In this document: piece by piece, positions 11,072 to 20,704 of the stretch | Layout of the letters: each line of letters begins with the position of its first letter | How positions within the stretch are numbered: position 1 is the stretch's first letter | Program-made: the position numbers and the translations under genes | NCBI GenBank assembly: GCA_001936135.1 | Contig: CP012810.1 | Span: 3,968,001 to 4,032,000 of the forward strand | Direction: 5' to 3' | Length of the DNA stretch: 64,000 bases | Origin: Saccharomycopsis fibuligera x Saccharomycopsis cf. fibuligera | Taxonomy: Eukaryota; Ascomycota; Saccharomycetes; Ascoideales; Saccharomycopsidaceae | The notes under the pieces: generated by a model | Seen by the model: the letters and a program-made list of their open reading frames with translations, nothing else | What the model was told of the DNA's origin: nothing | Database searches by the model: none

Positions 11072-14000
11072 TTTTAAAGAAGGTGTTGGTGAGTTTTGAA
11101 ATGTAATAAATTAGCGAGTAGCTGAGTTTTATTCGTTGAGGATACAGAAAAAAAAAGAGAAGAGAAAAGTGAATTTTATCCAATATTCTTTCTCAGGAAT
11201 ATCAGATATTTATATGAATTTTTTCAAGTTCAAAATATAAATATTAAATTATCTTACGTAGTATGAGAAAAAAACAAGCAGGTAAAAGGCACTATCAACA
11301 TTTTACGAATTGCACAAAAAAGGTTTTTACTGGAACACAAAAAGTGTTTAAAAAATCAAAAAAAACTTTAAATTGTGGCACATTATTGCAGAAAGCTCCT
11401 TTCTGGGACTTCCGAGGAGGTTCTGACAAACTTTTTGGGATACTAACTTTGGTTTTTCGACAGGGTGAAATTCTTGGTATACTACAACTAAAATGTCAAG
11501 AAATTAAGTTTTGAGTTTCCCAGAAAAGCAATAACTTGCGTGCATAATCTCATCTATACATATAAATTACATTGGGTCTATCATCTCCGAAAAATAAAAA
11601 GAAAACACACATGTCAAACATATAAGCTTTTGTAAAGCCGCTATCAGTATACACTCGGTTTTTTCTAGACCTTGGCTTCTCAGCAAATATATATATATAC
11701 TTAATGCAAGTTTTATTAAACTACTTCATTTTATCCATCTTAACTTAGATTAAACTTGTCTAAGGCCCTTTTCATTCAATTTTGTTTGCAAAAGGGGTAG
11801 AGATAATTGCTTCACTGTGTTATGCATCAAAGTTTATTATGGATTGTTGAGAAACACAACTACTGTTTGCAATAACATGGGCAACAGAATTTTTGTAAAT
11901 CCAAAAAAAGTTACCAGATTGACTTCAAGTATTATAGATTTACTGTCTTGGTAATAACCACAACAGAGCGGTTCCTCTTTGGTGAATAAAGCATTATGTT
12001 TTTAGCATATTATTCAAATAATACAATTTACTATTAGTGCTAATTTGGTACCAATTTCCGTAAGCCTGCAAAGTATTGTGAAAATTAACTTATGAGACCT
12101 GGTAAATATGTCCTTTGGGCACATCTTTACTAGTAATAGTGCAAAAAAACCTTTTATTAGCAATCATGTTTTAAATGGAATTTTAGAAAGAAAGGTAGGT
12201 GTAAATTGTGATTGCATATTTCAAAATACGATAGCAAAATAAAAAAAGTCTGAATAAACATAAACTTTCTTAAATGCTTCGTAATAGGACGATCCTTTTC
12301 TTTTCTTTTTCTTTTTCTTTTCTTTTTCAAGCAAAAAGAGTGCAAAGTTATAAAAATAACAAACTCAGCAAACAATAAAAATTATAGACTTTTACATAAG
12401 GCATTCTCAAAAGGCAATGTTTCAAATATGGCTATGCCACATTCCTCTTCAGGGAAAAAAATTTCCATTATTTATTTCTTTTTTCTTTTTTTTTTTTTTT
12501 TTCATAGCAAATATGCTTTAAAACAGTGAGGTTGTTTCTTCGGGTATTATTTCTAAAATAGGTGATTGATAATAGAAAATAAAGAAATTCGTGTGGCCAA
12601 ATAGAACTCCTGTTTTATGTCATGGTGAATTCTAATCTGTGGAATAGCTGCTAATTTGCAGGTACTGTTGTCTCGTAGGGGATGTTGAAGGAAAAATTAC
12701 ACTGAAAGTGTGTCTGTAAGGAGTCCAGCTACTATTATATTTGCAGAATTAAATTATGTTGACGCACCATGGACAGTAATTTTTCAGCAAATGCGTAGCA
12801 GCAGTGCAATGTAACCAGAGACCAGGCCTCTATACTACATTATATGAACACCTGTTGGCGATGAAGGCGTGAAAAATTGTGTAACTGTAGTTGCAACTAT
12901 TGGTTGTATAAAGCACGCTTAGGCATGCCAACGCCAAAGTCTTGGAAAACAATAGGGTTTGCAAAATACAACATCAAACAGCGTTTGCAAAAAAGCTTAG
13001 TGACAGCTATTATTCCCGTGCTTCAAACAAAGAAAGAGCAAAAGTGCATTGAGAATACAGATGTTATCAAATTGGGAAATTTACGTCTCGGGGTGACTTA
13101 TAAGTTGCTTCGAGCGATGTACATGAACTGAGGCTATTGTTTCAAGTTTGGTTAGGCTGTCTGCACTATCTGAGCTAGCTGGTCTATTACATAGGACGCT
13201 AAACCCTCAAGCCGCCTTAAACAGTTCGCCTCCCGTGACAAATTAGGAAATGCGCAGAATGCGAACGCCGGACGCACCCGTTTAGGAAACTGCGCTGGCC
13301 ATCGATATAATATTTACGATAGTTGAATGAAGCCTTCTACGAGGCTACCACAGCAAAGAAAACTGGGTAAGTGATGGCAAATGTCGACCTCAAAATTTAC
13401 CTCGGCGCCAATACGTCCTGTAATTCCCCTTTTATGTTGCTATTCCAGAACACAAATCACACTACTAACAGCTACAAAAGAGTCTTTGAGAAGCGGATAA
13501 ATACAATCTTTATTTGATTGTCTTATATAATCGACTACTGAACGACCACCAACTATTGTAGTTAAGCTCGTTTCGTGAGAAGCGTATGGTGTGTAAATCA
13601 CTAGGTTGCGTCAAGTTAGGTTATTGCATGTTACAGCAAGTTACACTATAATATCACTTCGACTGGCACCCCGTGGCCTGGAAAGCTACTACTGAGAAAT
13701 TAAGACGACGCTGCTCTAGTGCACCATGTAAAACATGGACACTAGTCGGGTAGGACCGCTTTTATGGAGATTTTGCTTGATCATTATATTTCCACAATTG
13801 TCTATAGACAGATAGCTCAAAATTAGTGCAAAATCCCGTTTGAATCTAATTCAAACCGTGGCTTATCTATTTGCGGACATTGTATCATATCTCCACGAAA
13901 TGCACTCTTCTTTCAGTAGCTCTGATAGAAAATGAAAGAGACTACATCAGTGTGCCAGTTCTAACTTTGGTGTTTTTGCTACGGCTGTATGGCAAATGTT

Positions 14001-14480
14001 TCTTACTACCTATTTTCGATAATCACCCAGTTATTCCTAATCCAAATTAATCTTTTAGCCCATTACAACTTTAGACATGCATTATGTTAGACCGTTTTAG
14101 TGCTGTCGAGTTTTTAGTGCTCGCGCTGCAACTACCGCTGGTGCTTTAGACCTCATCCATCTCACAATCCTTTCCTTATTGTTTTATGCTTCCCTCAATG
14201 GTTTTATATAAGTGCAATATGTCCTACAACAATGATGATTGTCCTCATTTCTCTTTTTTCTGTTTTTTTTTTTTTTTTTTTTTGATCTCCATTATTTTCC
14301 TTTTTATCGTTTATCCTTTGAAAAGTGCCCAAGTGCACGCATCATATACATTTTCCCAACATCAATAACATCAAGCATAATCCACCATTAATACCGGATT
14401 TATCCTTTGTATTAATTCACATTCATCACCATCTTACTACCCATGATAAGCATTGAAGGCAGAGACACATACTTATTACT
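11072..14480. other. Long intergenic region upstream of MSB2
   Basis: 3.4 kb without a gene I can support. Short frames at 11263-11514 and 12877-13131 (plus) have no recognisable domain. The proximal part is the promoter of the minus-strand secreted peptide gene. The segment 13140-13760 has a visibly higher G+C content than its surroundings but no feature I can name. A T19 tract near 14265-14283 lies about 200 bp before the MSB2 start. Confidence 0.55.
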
Positions 14481-17400
14481 ATGAATCTAAACTTTATTTC
14501 TTCCGTGCTATTGTGCATTGCTGTGACTGTTGCAGAAAACTTGGAACTGACTGCTCCTGCTTCTGCTTCTGCTTCTGCTGCTGCTGCTGCTGCTGCTTCC
14601 ACTTCTGCTTCTTCCTCAGAAGAAACAACTAGGTTGAGCAGCAAAACTAGTAGTTCAAACCCCACTAATTCTGAAGCAGCCACATCTTCTTCTTCTTCTT
14701 CTTCTTCTTCTTCTTCTTCTTCTTCTTCTTCTTCTTCTTCTTCTTCTTCTTCTTCTTCTTCTTCTTCTTCTTCTTCTTCTTCTTCTTCTTCTTCTTCTTC
14801 TTCTTCTTCTTCTTCTTCTTCTTCTTCCTCCTCCACTGCTGTGATTTCTTCATCGACACCTGCTTTCACTAGCTTCGAAACAACAACGTCATCATCATTG
14901 TCATCATCATTGTCATCATCATTGTCACCAGCAACCTCTATTTTTTCAACCTCGTCTTCCATCATATCTTCATCTTTGGAAACTGACCCAACAACGTCCC
15001 TGGTATACACCTCTGCCAGCGAAACAGACTCTGTCAATACTTCTTCATTTTCTGTGGCAAGTACATCAACACCAGAGTCCACGATAAATGATCAGTCAAC
15101 AGCTTCAGCTTCCTCTACGTCAAGCATTGATATTTCCTCCGACACTCCTGTCACAACTGAATCAACAATTTCTTCAACCGTCAGTTCAGTTTACTATGCA
15201 GCTTCTAGTGATAACAGTTTATCGGATCAGCAAACAGCAGAATCTACAACTTCGTCTGTGTCTGATTCTGGCTTCACCACTACAACGTCAGCAGCTGATT
15301 CTCCAACAGATAGTAGTTCCTCTTTATCTTTTGAATCAACAACAGATCTGGTCGCAATATCAGATACGGTTTCATATTCTGAATCTTCCCAGGTGACTTC
15401 CGATTCCTCATCCTTGTCATCATCCGTGAGTAGAATTGGCTCCCAAGCTTATTCAGAAACAACTTCTGATCCATCCACATCCATAACCTCTGATCTATCA
15501 TCATCGCCATCATCAACATCAGACATTCCTTGGTGGTCCTCATCTTCATCAACTGATTTTCCCTCTTCTACCACCAATCAATGGTGGTCTCCATCCTCAT
15601 CCACAGATTCTTCTTCCTTTTCTTCTTCTTCTTCTTCTTCTTCTGGTAACTGGTGGGATAATATTTGGGGACATCATACTGAATCCTCTAGTACTGAGTC
15701 AACCACCACCAATGATTTTCCAACTGAGTCATCAACAAGTGATGTATCCAGTGGTGCCAGCTGGACTTCTGACCTCGCACAGTCAACAATTGAGCCTGAA
15801 TCTACTACCACAACTGCAGAACCAAACTTCTGGAACACTGTTACATCTCAAGCTAGTTCTTTCTTCAACGGTATCACTGCTGATCATGATTCAACAAGTA
15901 GTACCTTGGAGACAACCCTGAGTCTGAAAAACATTTGGGATCAATTTACCCCATCAACAACGAGTAATGATTTGAACCCATGGAAGACAAGCTCTTGGGA
16001 AGCACCAACCTCAGAAGCTCCATCAACCAGCAATAATGATTTCAATTTTGGTCATCAAGGTACTACTAGTTCCAAAGCAGAAGAAAACAGTAATTTATGG
16101 ACAAAAACTACTTCTGAAGCTGAGAAAGATTGGCAAACCACCACTTGGCAACCAGAAACCACTTCTAAGCTGTCGATCCTTTGGGAAGATAGTCTGCCAT
16201 CATCCTCTAGCGAGTTCCGTGACGCCGTCACTAGTTCCAAGTGGGCTCCTGATACTGTCGTTACTTCTGACAAACACGCAGGTACTACAACTATTGCACC
16301 TTCTGTTGCTGTACCGACTGAATCTCATGCTGACGCTACCTCCTCTTTATGGGGAGTAGAGGCCTCAACGGTTACATCTAGTTCTGACCATGAAATTAGC
16401 AACACAATTCACTCTGAAGCTGCTTCACCAACCATTGTTTCTAGCCCTGAATCAGTTGAAGCATCTAGAGCACCAACATCAAGTACTTTCGCAACTTCTG
16501 TCTTGAATTTGAACACAGAAAATGAGAATAGTGCTGCAAGTGCCGCTTCCACCTCTTTCACTAACGAAGCTACTTCTAATATTCACGATTCTACTCCAGA
16601 AACATCTGAACTCAAGGTATCAGCTTCAGTTACAGCTGAAGCTACCTCTTTTGCTCATTCTACTAATGATGCTGCAATTGAATCCAGTGCTTCTGCTATT
16701 AGTTCACCAAGCTCCTTTAATCCTGATGCCTCTGAAAAAAAGACTTTTGCTGCTGTCGCTTCTTCCGATGTCTCTAGTGCTGCTACCACCGCAGCTCCAA
16801 GTTCAGTGGTGTTATACTCAGAAAGCGCTGGCTCATTTGTACCAACAACAATACCATATTCTTCTCTTGAAGAAGTAGTCAAATCTCAGTCTTCCGTTGC
16901 AGCAGCTGAAGCTAGTTCTAAAAGTAAAGAGTCTAATGCTATTGGTTCTGTTGCTGCTTCTGCTTCTGTCACCACCACCAGCAACTGGGTTCCGTCTTTG
17001 ATCGAAACAGCTGCTCCACTGTCAGTTGTTAGTGCTTCCAAGGCAGGAATTCCTGTTATCTCTTCTTCTTCAGTAACCGCAGAAACCTTAACGGACAGTG
17101 CTGATGGCTTCGCTTCCGCTTCTTCAACCAGTTCTTCCTCTTCTTCAGCAAGCGCTTCTGCTTCTCATGCAGCTCAGTTGCCAAACGCCATCACTCCAGC
17201 CACTCAGCCAAGCACAGTTAGTAACAATTACACTTTAATCACTGTTGGATTCAAATCAGGACTCAACTATCCATTTGTTGTTTCGCATTCGTTGGCCTCT
17301 GCTCAAATATTCCAGTACTTACCGCTGACCCTTACTTACCCATTCCAAAGTGATAATAACGTGGCTGTTAAGCAACTTGTGCCATTCCAGTCATCATCAT

Positions 17401-18203
17401 TAGACTACATAGTCACAGTGGCTGAAGTGTATTTCCCAAAGAAATGGGTAGAATCTTTGAATGAATCATTGCAAACCAGTTACTCATCTTTCTATTTTAA
17501 CACTAATCCAACTGAAAATTCCATTGCTCAGCTCGTTGACATCAATATCCCATTAGTTGGATTGGATACTGGTAGTTTGGGACTTTCTGGCTCTAGTGGC
17601 AGCAGTTCTGGCTCATCATCCAGTGGTAGTCGTGGCGGCAATGGTGGGTCTAGTGACACTGAGGGTACCCAAGGGTTAACTTCGTCTTCTAGTGGGTCTT
17701 TTGATGCTGTTCAAGATTCTAGCGCAAGTCATGCAAACTCAAAACTTGGAGTGGTAGGAACCACCAGCGGGATGTCTGCTGCGGTGTACATTACAGTATT
17801 GCTTGTCGGTTACAGAGTGTACAAGAAAAAGAAGGGGTTGGTTTTCGCCACTAAGAAAGATGGCGGAGGTATTGTGTTGCCTGTAGCAGAGCGTGGGGTG
17901 GTTAACACGTCAGGTCTTTTGGAAGACACTGGCAATAGCAAAGTATTGGTCAACCCAGTGTATGTGGATCCAACTTTGCAGAGACGAAATTCATACCAGT
18001 CATTGAGGTCAGTTAAGACTTACATAGATGCTCCAAGAAACGCTGCAGCCGAAATCTTTGGTTATAGTGATAGCAACAACGACACAGAAAGTGTATTAAT
18101 GGCCATTGAGGAAGGTTACTATGATGAGGAAATGAGTCTTGCTGATGAAGTGGAATCCATTATACCTCAAGTTTCTGCTCCTACTGCTCAAAGCTGGTTT
18201 TAG
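14481..18203 (+). CDS. MSB2: Msb2-like mucin signalling sensor, single-pass membrane protein
   Basis: 1240-aa cell-surface mucin of the Msb2 type, which in yeasts acts upstream of Cdc42 and the filamentation (Cek1/Kss1) MAPK pathway. Residues 1-19 form a signal peptide. A Ser/Thr/Ala-rich mucin domain fills ~20-910 and includes an uninterrupted run of 50 Ser (14685-14834) and short Trp-containing repeats (IPWWSS, NQWWSP, NWWDN). Residues ~914-1010 form a folded membrane-proximal region (NYTLITVGFKSGLNYPFVV, AQIFQYLPLTLTYPF) resembling the Hkr1/Msb2 domain. A Gly/Ser linker leads to one membrane segment at ~1098-1116, a basic stop-transfer (YKKKKG) and a ~120-aa cytoplasmic tail. Several in-frame CTG codons in the mucin region (such as residue 23) would read as Ser in CTG-clade yeasts. 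Hkr1 is the main alternative, but the short tail favours Msb2. Confidence 0.8.
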   Translation: MNLNFISSVLLCIAVTVAENLELTAPASASASAAAAAAASTSASSSEETTRLSSKTSSSNPTNSEAATSSSSSSSSSSSSSSSSSSSSSSSSSSSSSSSSSSSSSSSSSSSSSSSSSSTAVISSSTPAFTSFETTTSSSLSSSLSSSLSPATSIFSTSSSIISSSLETDPTTSLVYTSASETDSVNTSSFSVASTSTPESTINDQSTASASSTSSIDISSDTPVTTESTISSTVSSVYYAASSDNSLSDQQTAESTTSSVSDSGFTTTTSAADSPTDSSSSLSFESTTDLVAISDTVSYSESSQVTSDSSSLSSSVSRIGSQAYSETTSDPSTSITSDLSSSPSSTSDIPWWSSSSSTDFPSSTTNQWWSPSSSTDSSSFSSSSSSSSGNWWDNIWGHHTESSSTESTTTNDFPTESSTSDVSSGASWTSDLAQSTIEPESTTTTAEPNFWNTVTSQASSFFNGITADHDSTSSTLETTLSLKNIWDQFTPSTTSNDLNPWKTSSWEAPTSEAPSTSNNDFNFGHQGTTSSKAEENSNLWTKTTSEAEKDWQTTTWQPETTSKLSILWEDSLPSSSSEFRDAVTSSKWAPDTVVTSDKHAGTTTIAPSVAVPTESHADATSSLWGVEASTVTSSSDHEISNTIHSEAASPTIVSSPESVEASRAPTSSTFATSVLNLNTENENSAASAASTSFTNEATSNIHDSTPETSELKVSASVTAEATSFAHSTNDAAIESSASAISSPSSFNPDASEKKTFAAVASSDVSSAATTAAPSSVVLYSESAGSFVPTTIPYSSLEEVVKSQSSVAAAEASSKSKESNAIGSVAASASVTTTSNWVPSLIETAAPLSVVSASKAGIPVISSSSVTAETLTDSADGFASASSTSSSSSSASASASHAAQLPNAITPATQPSTVSNNYTLITVGFKSGLNYPFVVSHSLASAQIFQYLPLTLTYPFQSDNNVAVKQLVPFQSSSLDYIVTVAEVYFPKKWVESLNESLQTSYSSFYFNTNPTENSIAQLVDINIPLVGLDTGSLGLSGSSGSSSGSSSSGSRGGNGGSSDTEGTQGLTSSSSGSFDAVQDSSASHANSKLGVVGTTSGMSAAVYITVLLVGYRVYKKKKGLVFATKKDGGGIVLPVAERGVVNTSGLLEDTGNSKVLVNPVYVDPTLQRRNSYQSLRSVKTYIDAPRNAAAEIFGYSDSNNDTESVLMAIEEGYYDEEMSLADEVESIIPQVSAPTAQSWF
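14685..14825 (+). repeat. (TCT)47 trinucleotide microsatellite inside MSB2
   Basis: Forty-seven perfect TCT codons in a row, then three TCC codons, encode a 50-residue Ser run. The purity of the repeat points to recent slippage and probable length polymorphism among strains. Confidence 0.95.
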
Positions 18204-20216
18204 AGATAGCTGGGAGGTTTGCTTTTTTTTATTCTTTTGTGCTTGTTAACGTTCTTTCTCACATTATTTAGATTTTGTTTTCTATTGGTAATGTTTCTTT
18301 TCTTTTTTGTTTATTTGTTAATTTCTTTAGTTAAATATATCCTTTCTTTTCATTCTTTAAAATCTTTTGGTTACGCTAATTGACAACATACCCTTTCGAA
18401 AAACTTTTTTCTCTCATCCAGCTTCCGTGGTTACGCTTCACTAATATACACTAATTAATCATGTTTTAGATCAAAATTCTTATTTAGAACAATCATTGGT
18501 ACTCAATACAAGTGATGTATAATTTAATTTAATTACACACCTTGCACTAAGGTCGTCTAACTCTTAATTGTAAAGTTAACTTTATCTGATGAAAAGCAGA
18601 CTTTGTGCAAAGCATTGTCTCTAAAGGGAAAAACTACTTATTTATAATTGAATGATAAAAAAACATTCGGTGCTTCAATTTTACAACAATTGGCTTTTAT
18701 TGAAGATTTCCTAGTCCAATTGAAAATTTATAGTTTACGGATGAGTTTTTACTTAGTTCATAATCATGGGACGACCAGTAATTCGGTCCAGATCAAGACA
18801 AAATTCTTGGATTTCATCTTATTTCATATAGTATTTTATTCCTGTCATTAAGCAAATCTTAGTCATAAACACCAAAATTCCATATCAAGCTGGTGCTGAT
18901 CTATTCTCAATTATACCTTTCTTCATCTTCTTTGAGCATGCATGAATCGTTGTGAAACACCATTTATTTGTTTAAAACAGTGCTATCGACCCACTTATCC
19001 CAATGAAATGCTAAATCGATATCGAAACATGACGAACCCTTGCTTTTTTAGTTGCCATTTTACTAACCTGTGTTTGTACTCTTATAGTTGAGGTAAACAG
19101 ATAAAGTGGATTTGATGTCATAATTGCTGCCAATCTAGAGCTTTACATTAGGATTCTTTGATTGGCTGACATACTTGACTGGGAATTCAATATTGTAATC
19201 TTTGTAGCTGGCATTAGCATTATCATTTTACGGTGAGTTTTGGGCACTTTTAACGTATTTGGTAGATGATCTGAGTTCATCTCTTAGCACTCTCTTGAGA
19301 AGCTTTTCGAAAACATTAACGATGGAATGCTTATTTGATAATGAAGTGATATACCATAGCACAGGTGTTACTTGGCAATAATTAGAATGATGAAAAATAC
19401 CTGGAGCAGAAGATCAGGAAGCAGAGTAAGTCAAACATTTTGCCAAAATGGCATTCTTGTCTGTAAGTTTCTGTGTTTATGGTTACCATTTCTCCGTAGT
19501 ACATACAATTTGTCAAGGAGTGGGCTCTCGTAGGCATTAAAGTACTCTGAGTCAAGATATCTGCGGTTACAAAAGTGCCATACAACGTTCAATCACATTG
19601 AACTCCGATGAGCTGGTCAGTCATTTTTTGCAATTTCAAAAACCCCAAAGCGTTTCCCTCTGTTGGCGGCAGCGGCCAGATTAGTCTTGCCATATTTTGC
19701 TTCATTATTCCAGTATTTCCATCATCGCTTGGGGGTTCTTGTGGCTGTCTCGGGTTATTTCCAAAATTTCTCTTATTTACTTTCCAATGACTTTTTGAAC
19801 CAAATTTACAGATATACTTAAGCTCTTCCTATTCATTATTTCGGTGAGCTATTTAAGGTCATTTTGAATAATAGATACAAGGGCCAAATGGGAAGAAATT
19901 ACAGAATATTGATAGTTTGGATTGCTTTTTTTTTTTTTTTTCATACACAATATCGATTATTTCTATATAAACGATAGAAAATATAATCTTATAAACTTAT
20001 CTATATAGTATATACAGTATAGTTCAGTTGTTATTATATAGGGGAAACTTATACAAGTGAAAACCCCGTTAGTATTAGTTAGACTTTAATGGATCTGCTG
20101 GATTTGAAATAAATATAGGAGAGATTATATCTTCGTTTTTAATTTCGTAATTGTTACCCTACTATGATTCTGTACTTACTATTTGTATCTCAAAACAAAA
20201 ATTATCTTTAACTCCG
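18204..20216. other. Intergenic region between MSB2 and tRNA-Lys
   Basis: 2 kb without a supported gene. It begins with the T-rich MSB2 3' region and ends with the dispersed repeat listed separately (19926-20130). On the minus strand, 19585-19830 shows a coding-like open stretch without a usable start; it is discussed in the findings. Confidence 0.55.
19926..20130 (-). repeat. Dispersed tRNA-associated repeat, copy A (retroelement-like relic)
   Basis: About 200 bp that recur, in reverse complement and diverged, at 52711-52900. Shared blocks include AACAGATCCATTAAAG-like, TACTAACGGGGTT and CAACTGAACTATACTGTATA (written in copy B orientation). Read in that orientation, the copy ends in an A-rich tail (TGTATGAAAA...), and it lies ~90-290 bp upstream of the tRNA-Lys gene. 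Placement near tRNA genes suits a yeast retroelement remnant. I see no clear terminal TG...CA, so whether this is a solo LTR relic or a poly-A-tailed non-LTR end is open. It is clearly a non-coding fragment. Confidence 0.6.
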
Positions 20217-20299
20217 TCCTTATTAGCTCAGTTGGTAGAGCGTTCGGCTTTTAAAAATAAGGAACCGAAATGTCCAGGGTTCGAGCCCCTGATGAGGAG
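20217..20299 (+). tRNA. tRNA-Lys(UUU) with 10-nt intron
   Basis: The cloverleaf is complete: acceptor TCCTTAT/ATGAGGA, D arm GCTC...GAGC, anticodon stem TTCGG/CCGAA with loop CTTTTAA, and T arm CAGGG TTCGAGC CCCTG, with discriminator G. The exons match yeast tK(UUU) closely. A 10-nt intron (about 20254-20263, AAAATAAGGA) interrupts the loop between positions 37 and 38. A G three bases before its 3' end can form the conserved pair with C32. Removing it gives a 73-nt tRNA. A T7 terminator follows directly. Confidence 0.95.
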
Positions 20300-20704
20300 T
20301 TCTTTTTTTCAATTTTTTATAAATTGAATAATATACCTAGGTGAGCAAGCTTTACGAAACCGTATACAAATATATTGTAGTAAGGCTGAGTGTTGGATGA
20401 AGTGACATTGGAATAGTAGAAAGAGATTAAGGTGGGTTATCGGTAGGCTTATGTTAAATATATATGTGTATATATATATTTTTTTTTTCCACACACAAGA
20501 TCAAATTTTATACGAAATCTTGGGCGATTTTAAATGGAATTGTACCGTAAGTTATCAGTATTTTTGCCTATTAGTAAGCGTACAATAATGAAAAGAGCAG
20601 ATATATGACCATTGATTAAAAGCCAGAATAAGTCAAGGTTTAGAGAAGTACATACAAAAAAAAAAAAAAAAAAAAAAAATTAAAAGCGCTATCAGAATTA
20701 AGAA
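20300..20704. other. Intergenic region between tRNA-Lys and VPS17
   Basis: No gene is seen. It contains the tRNA terminator, a TATATA-rich patch near 20458-20480 followed by a T-run and CCACACACAAGAT (faintly like the tail of the nearby dispersed repeat), and a poly-A tract at 20657-20680. Confidence 0.55.

Noticed and set aside
12877-13131. 84-codon frame in the MSB2 upstream region
   Set aside because: No recognisable domain, no promoter-like leader, and non-preferred codons.
14426-15082. Minus-strand 218-codon frame with a poly-Glu run, and a poly-Lys frame at 14665-14859
   Set aside because: Both are reverse readings of the MSB2 Ser microsatellite; the sense frame has a signal peptide, membrane segment and conserved domain.
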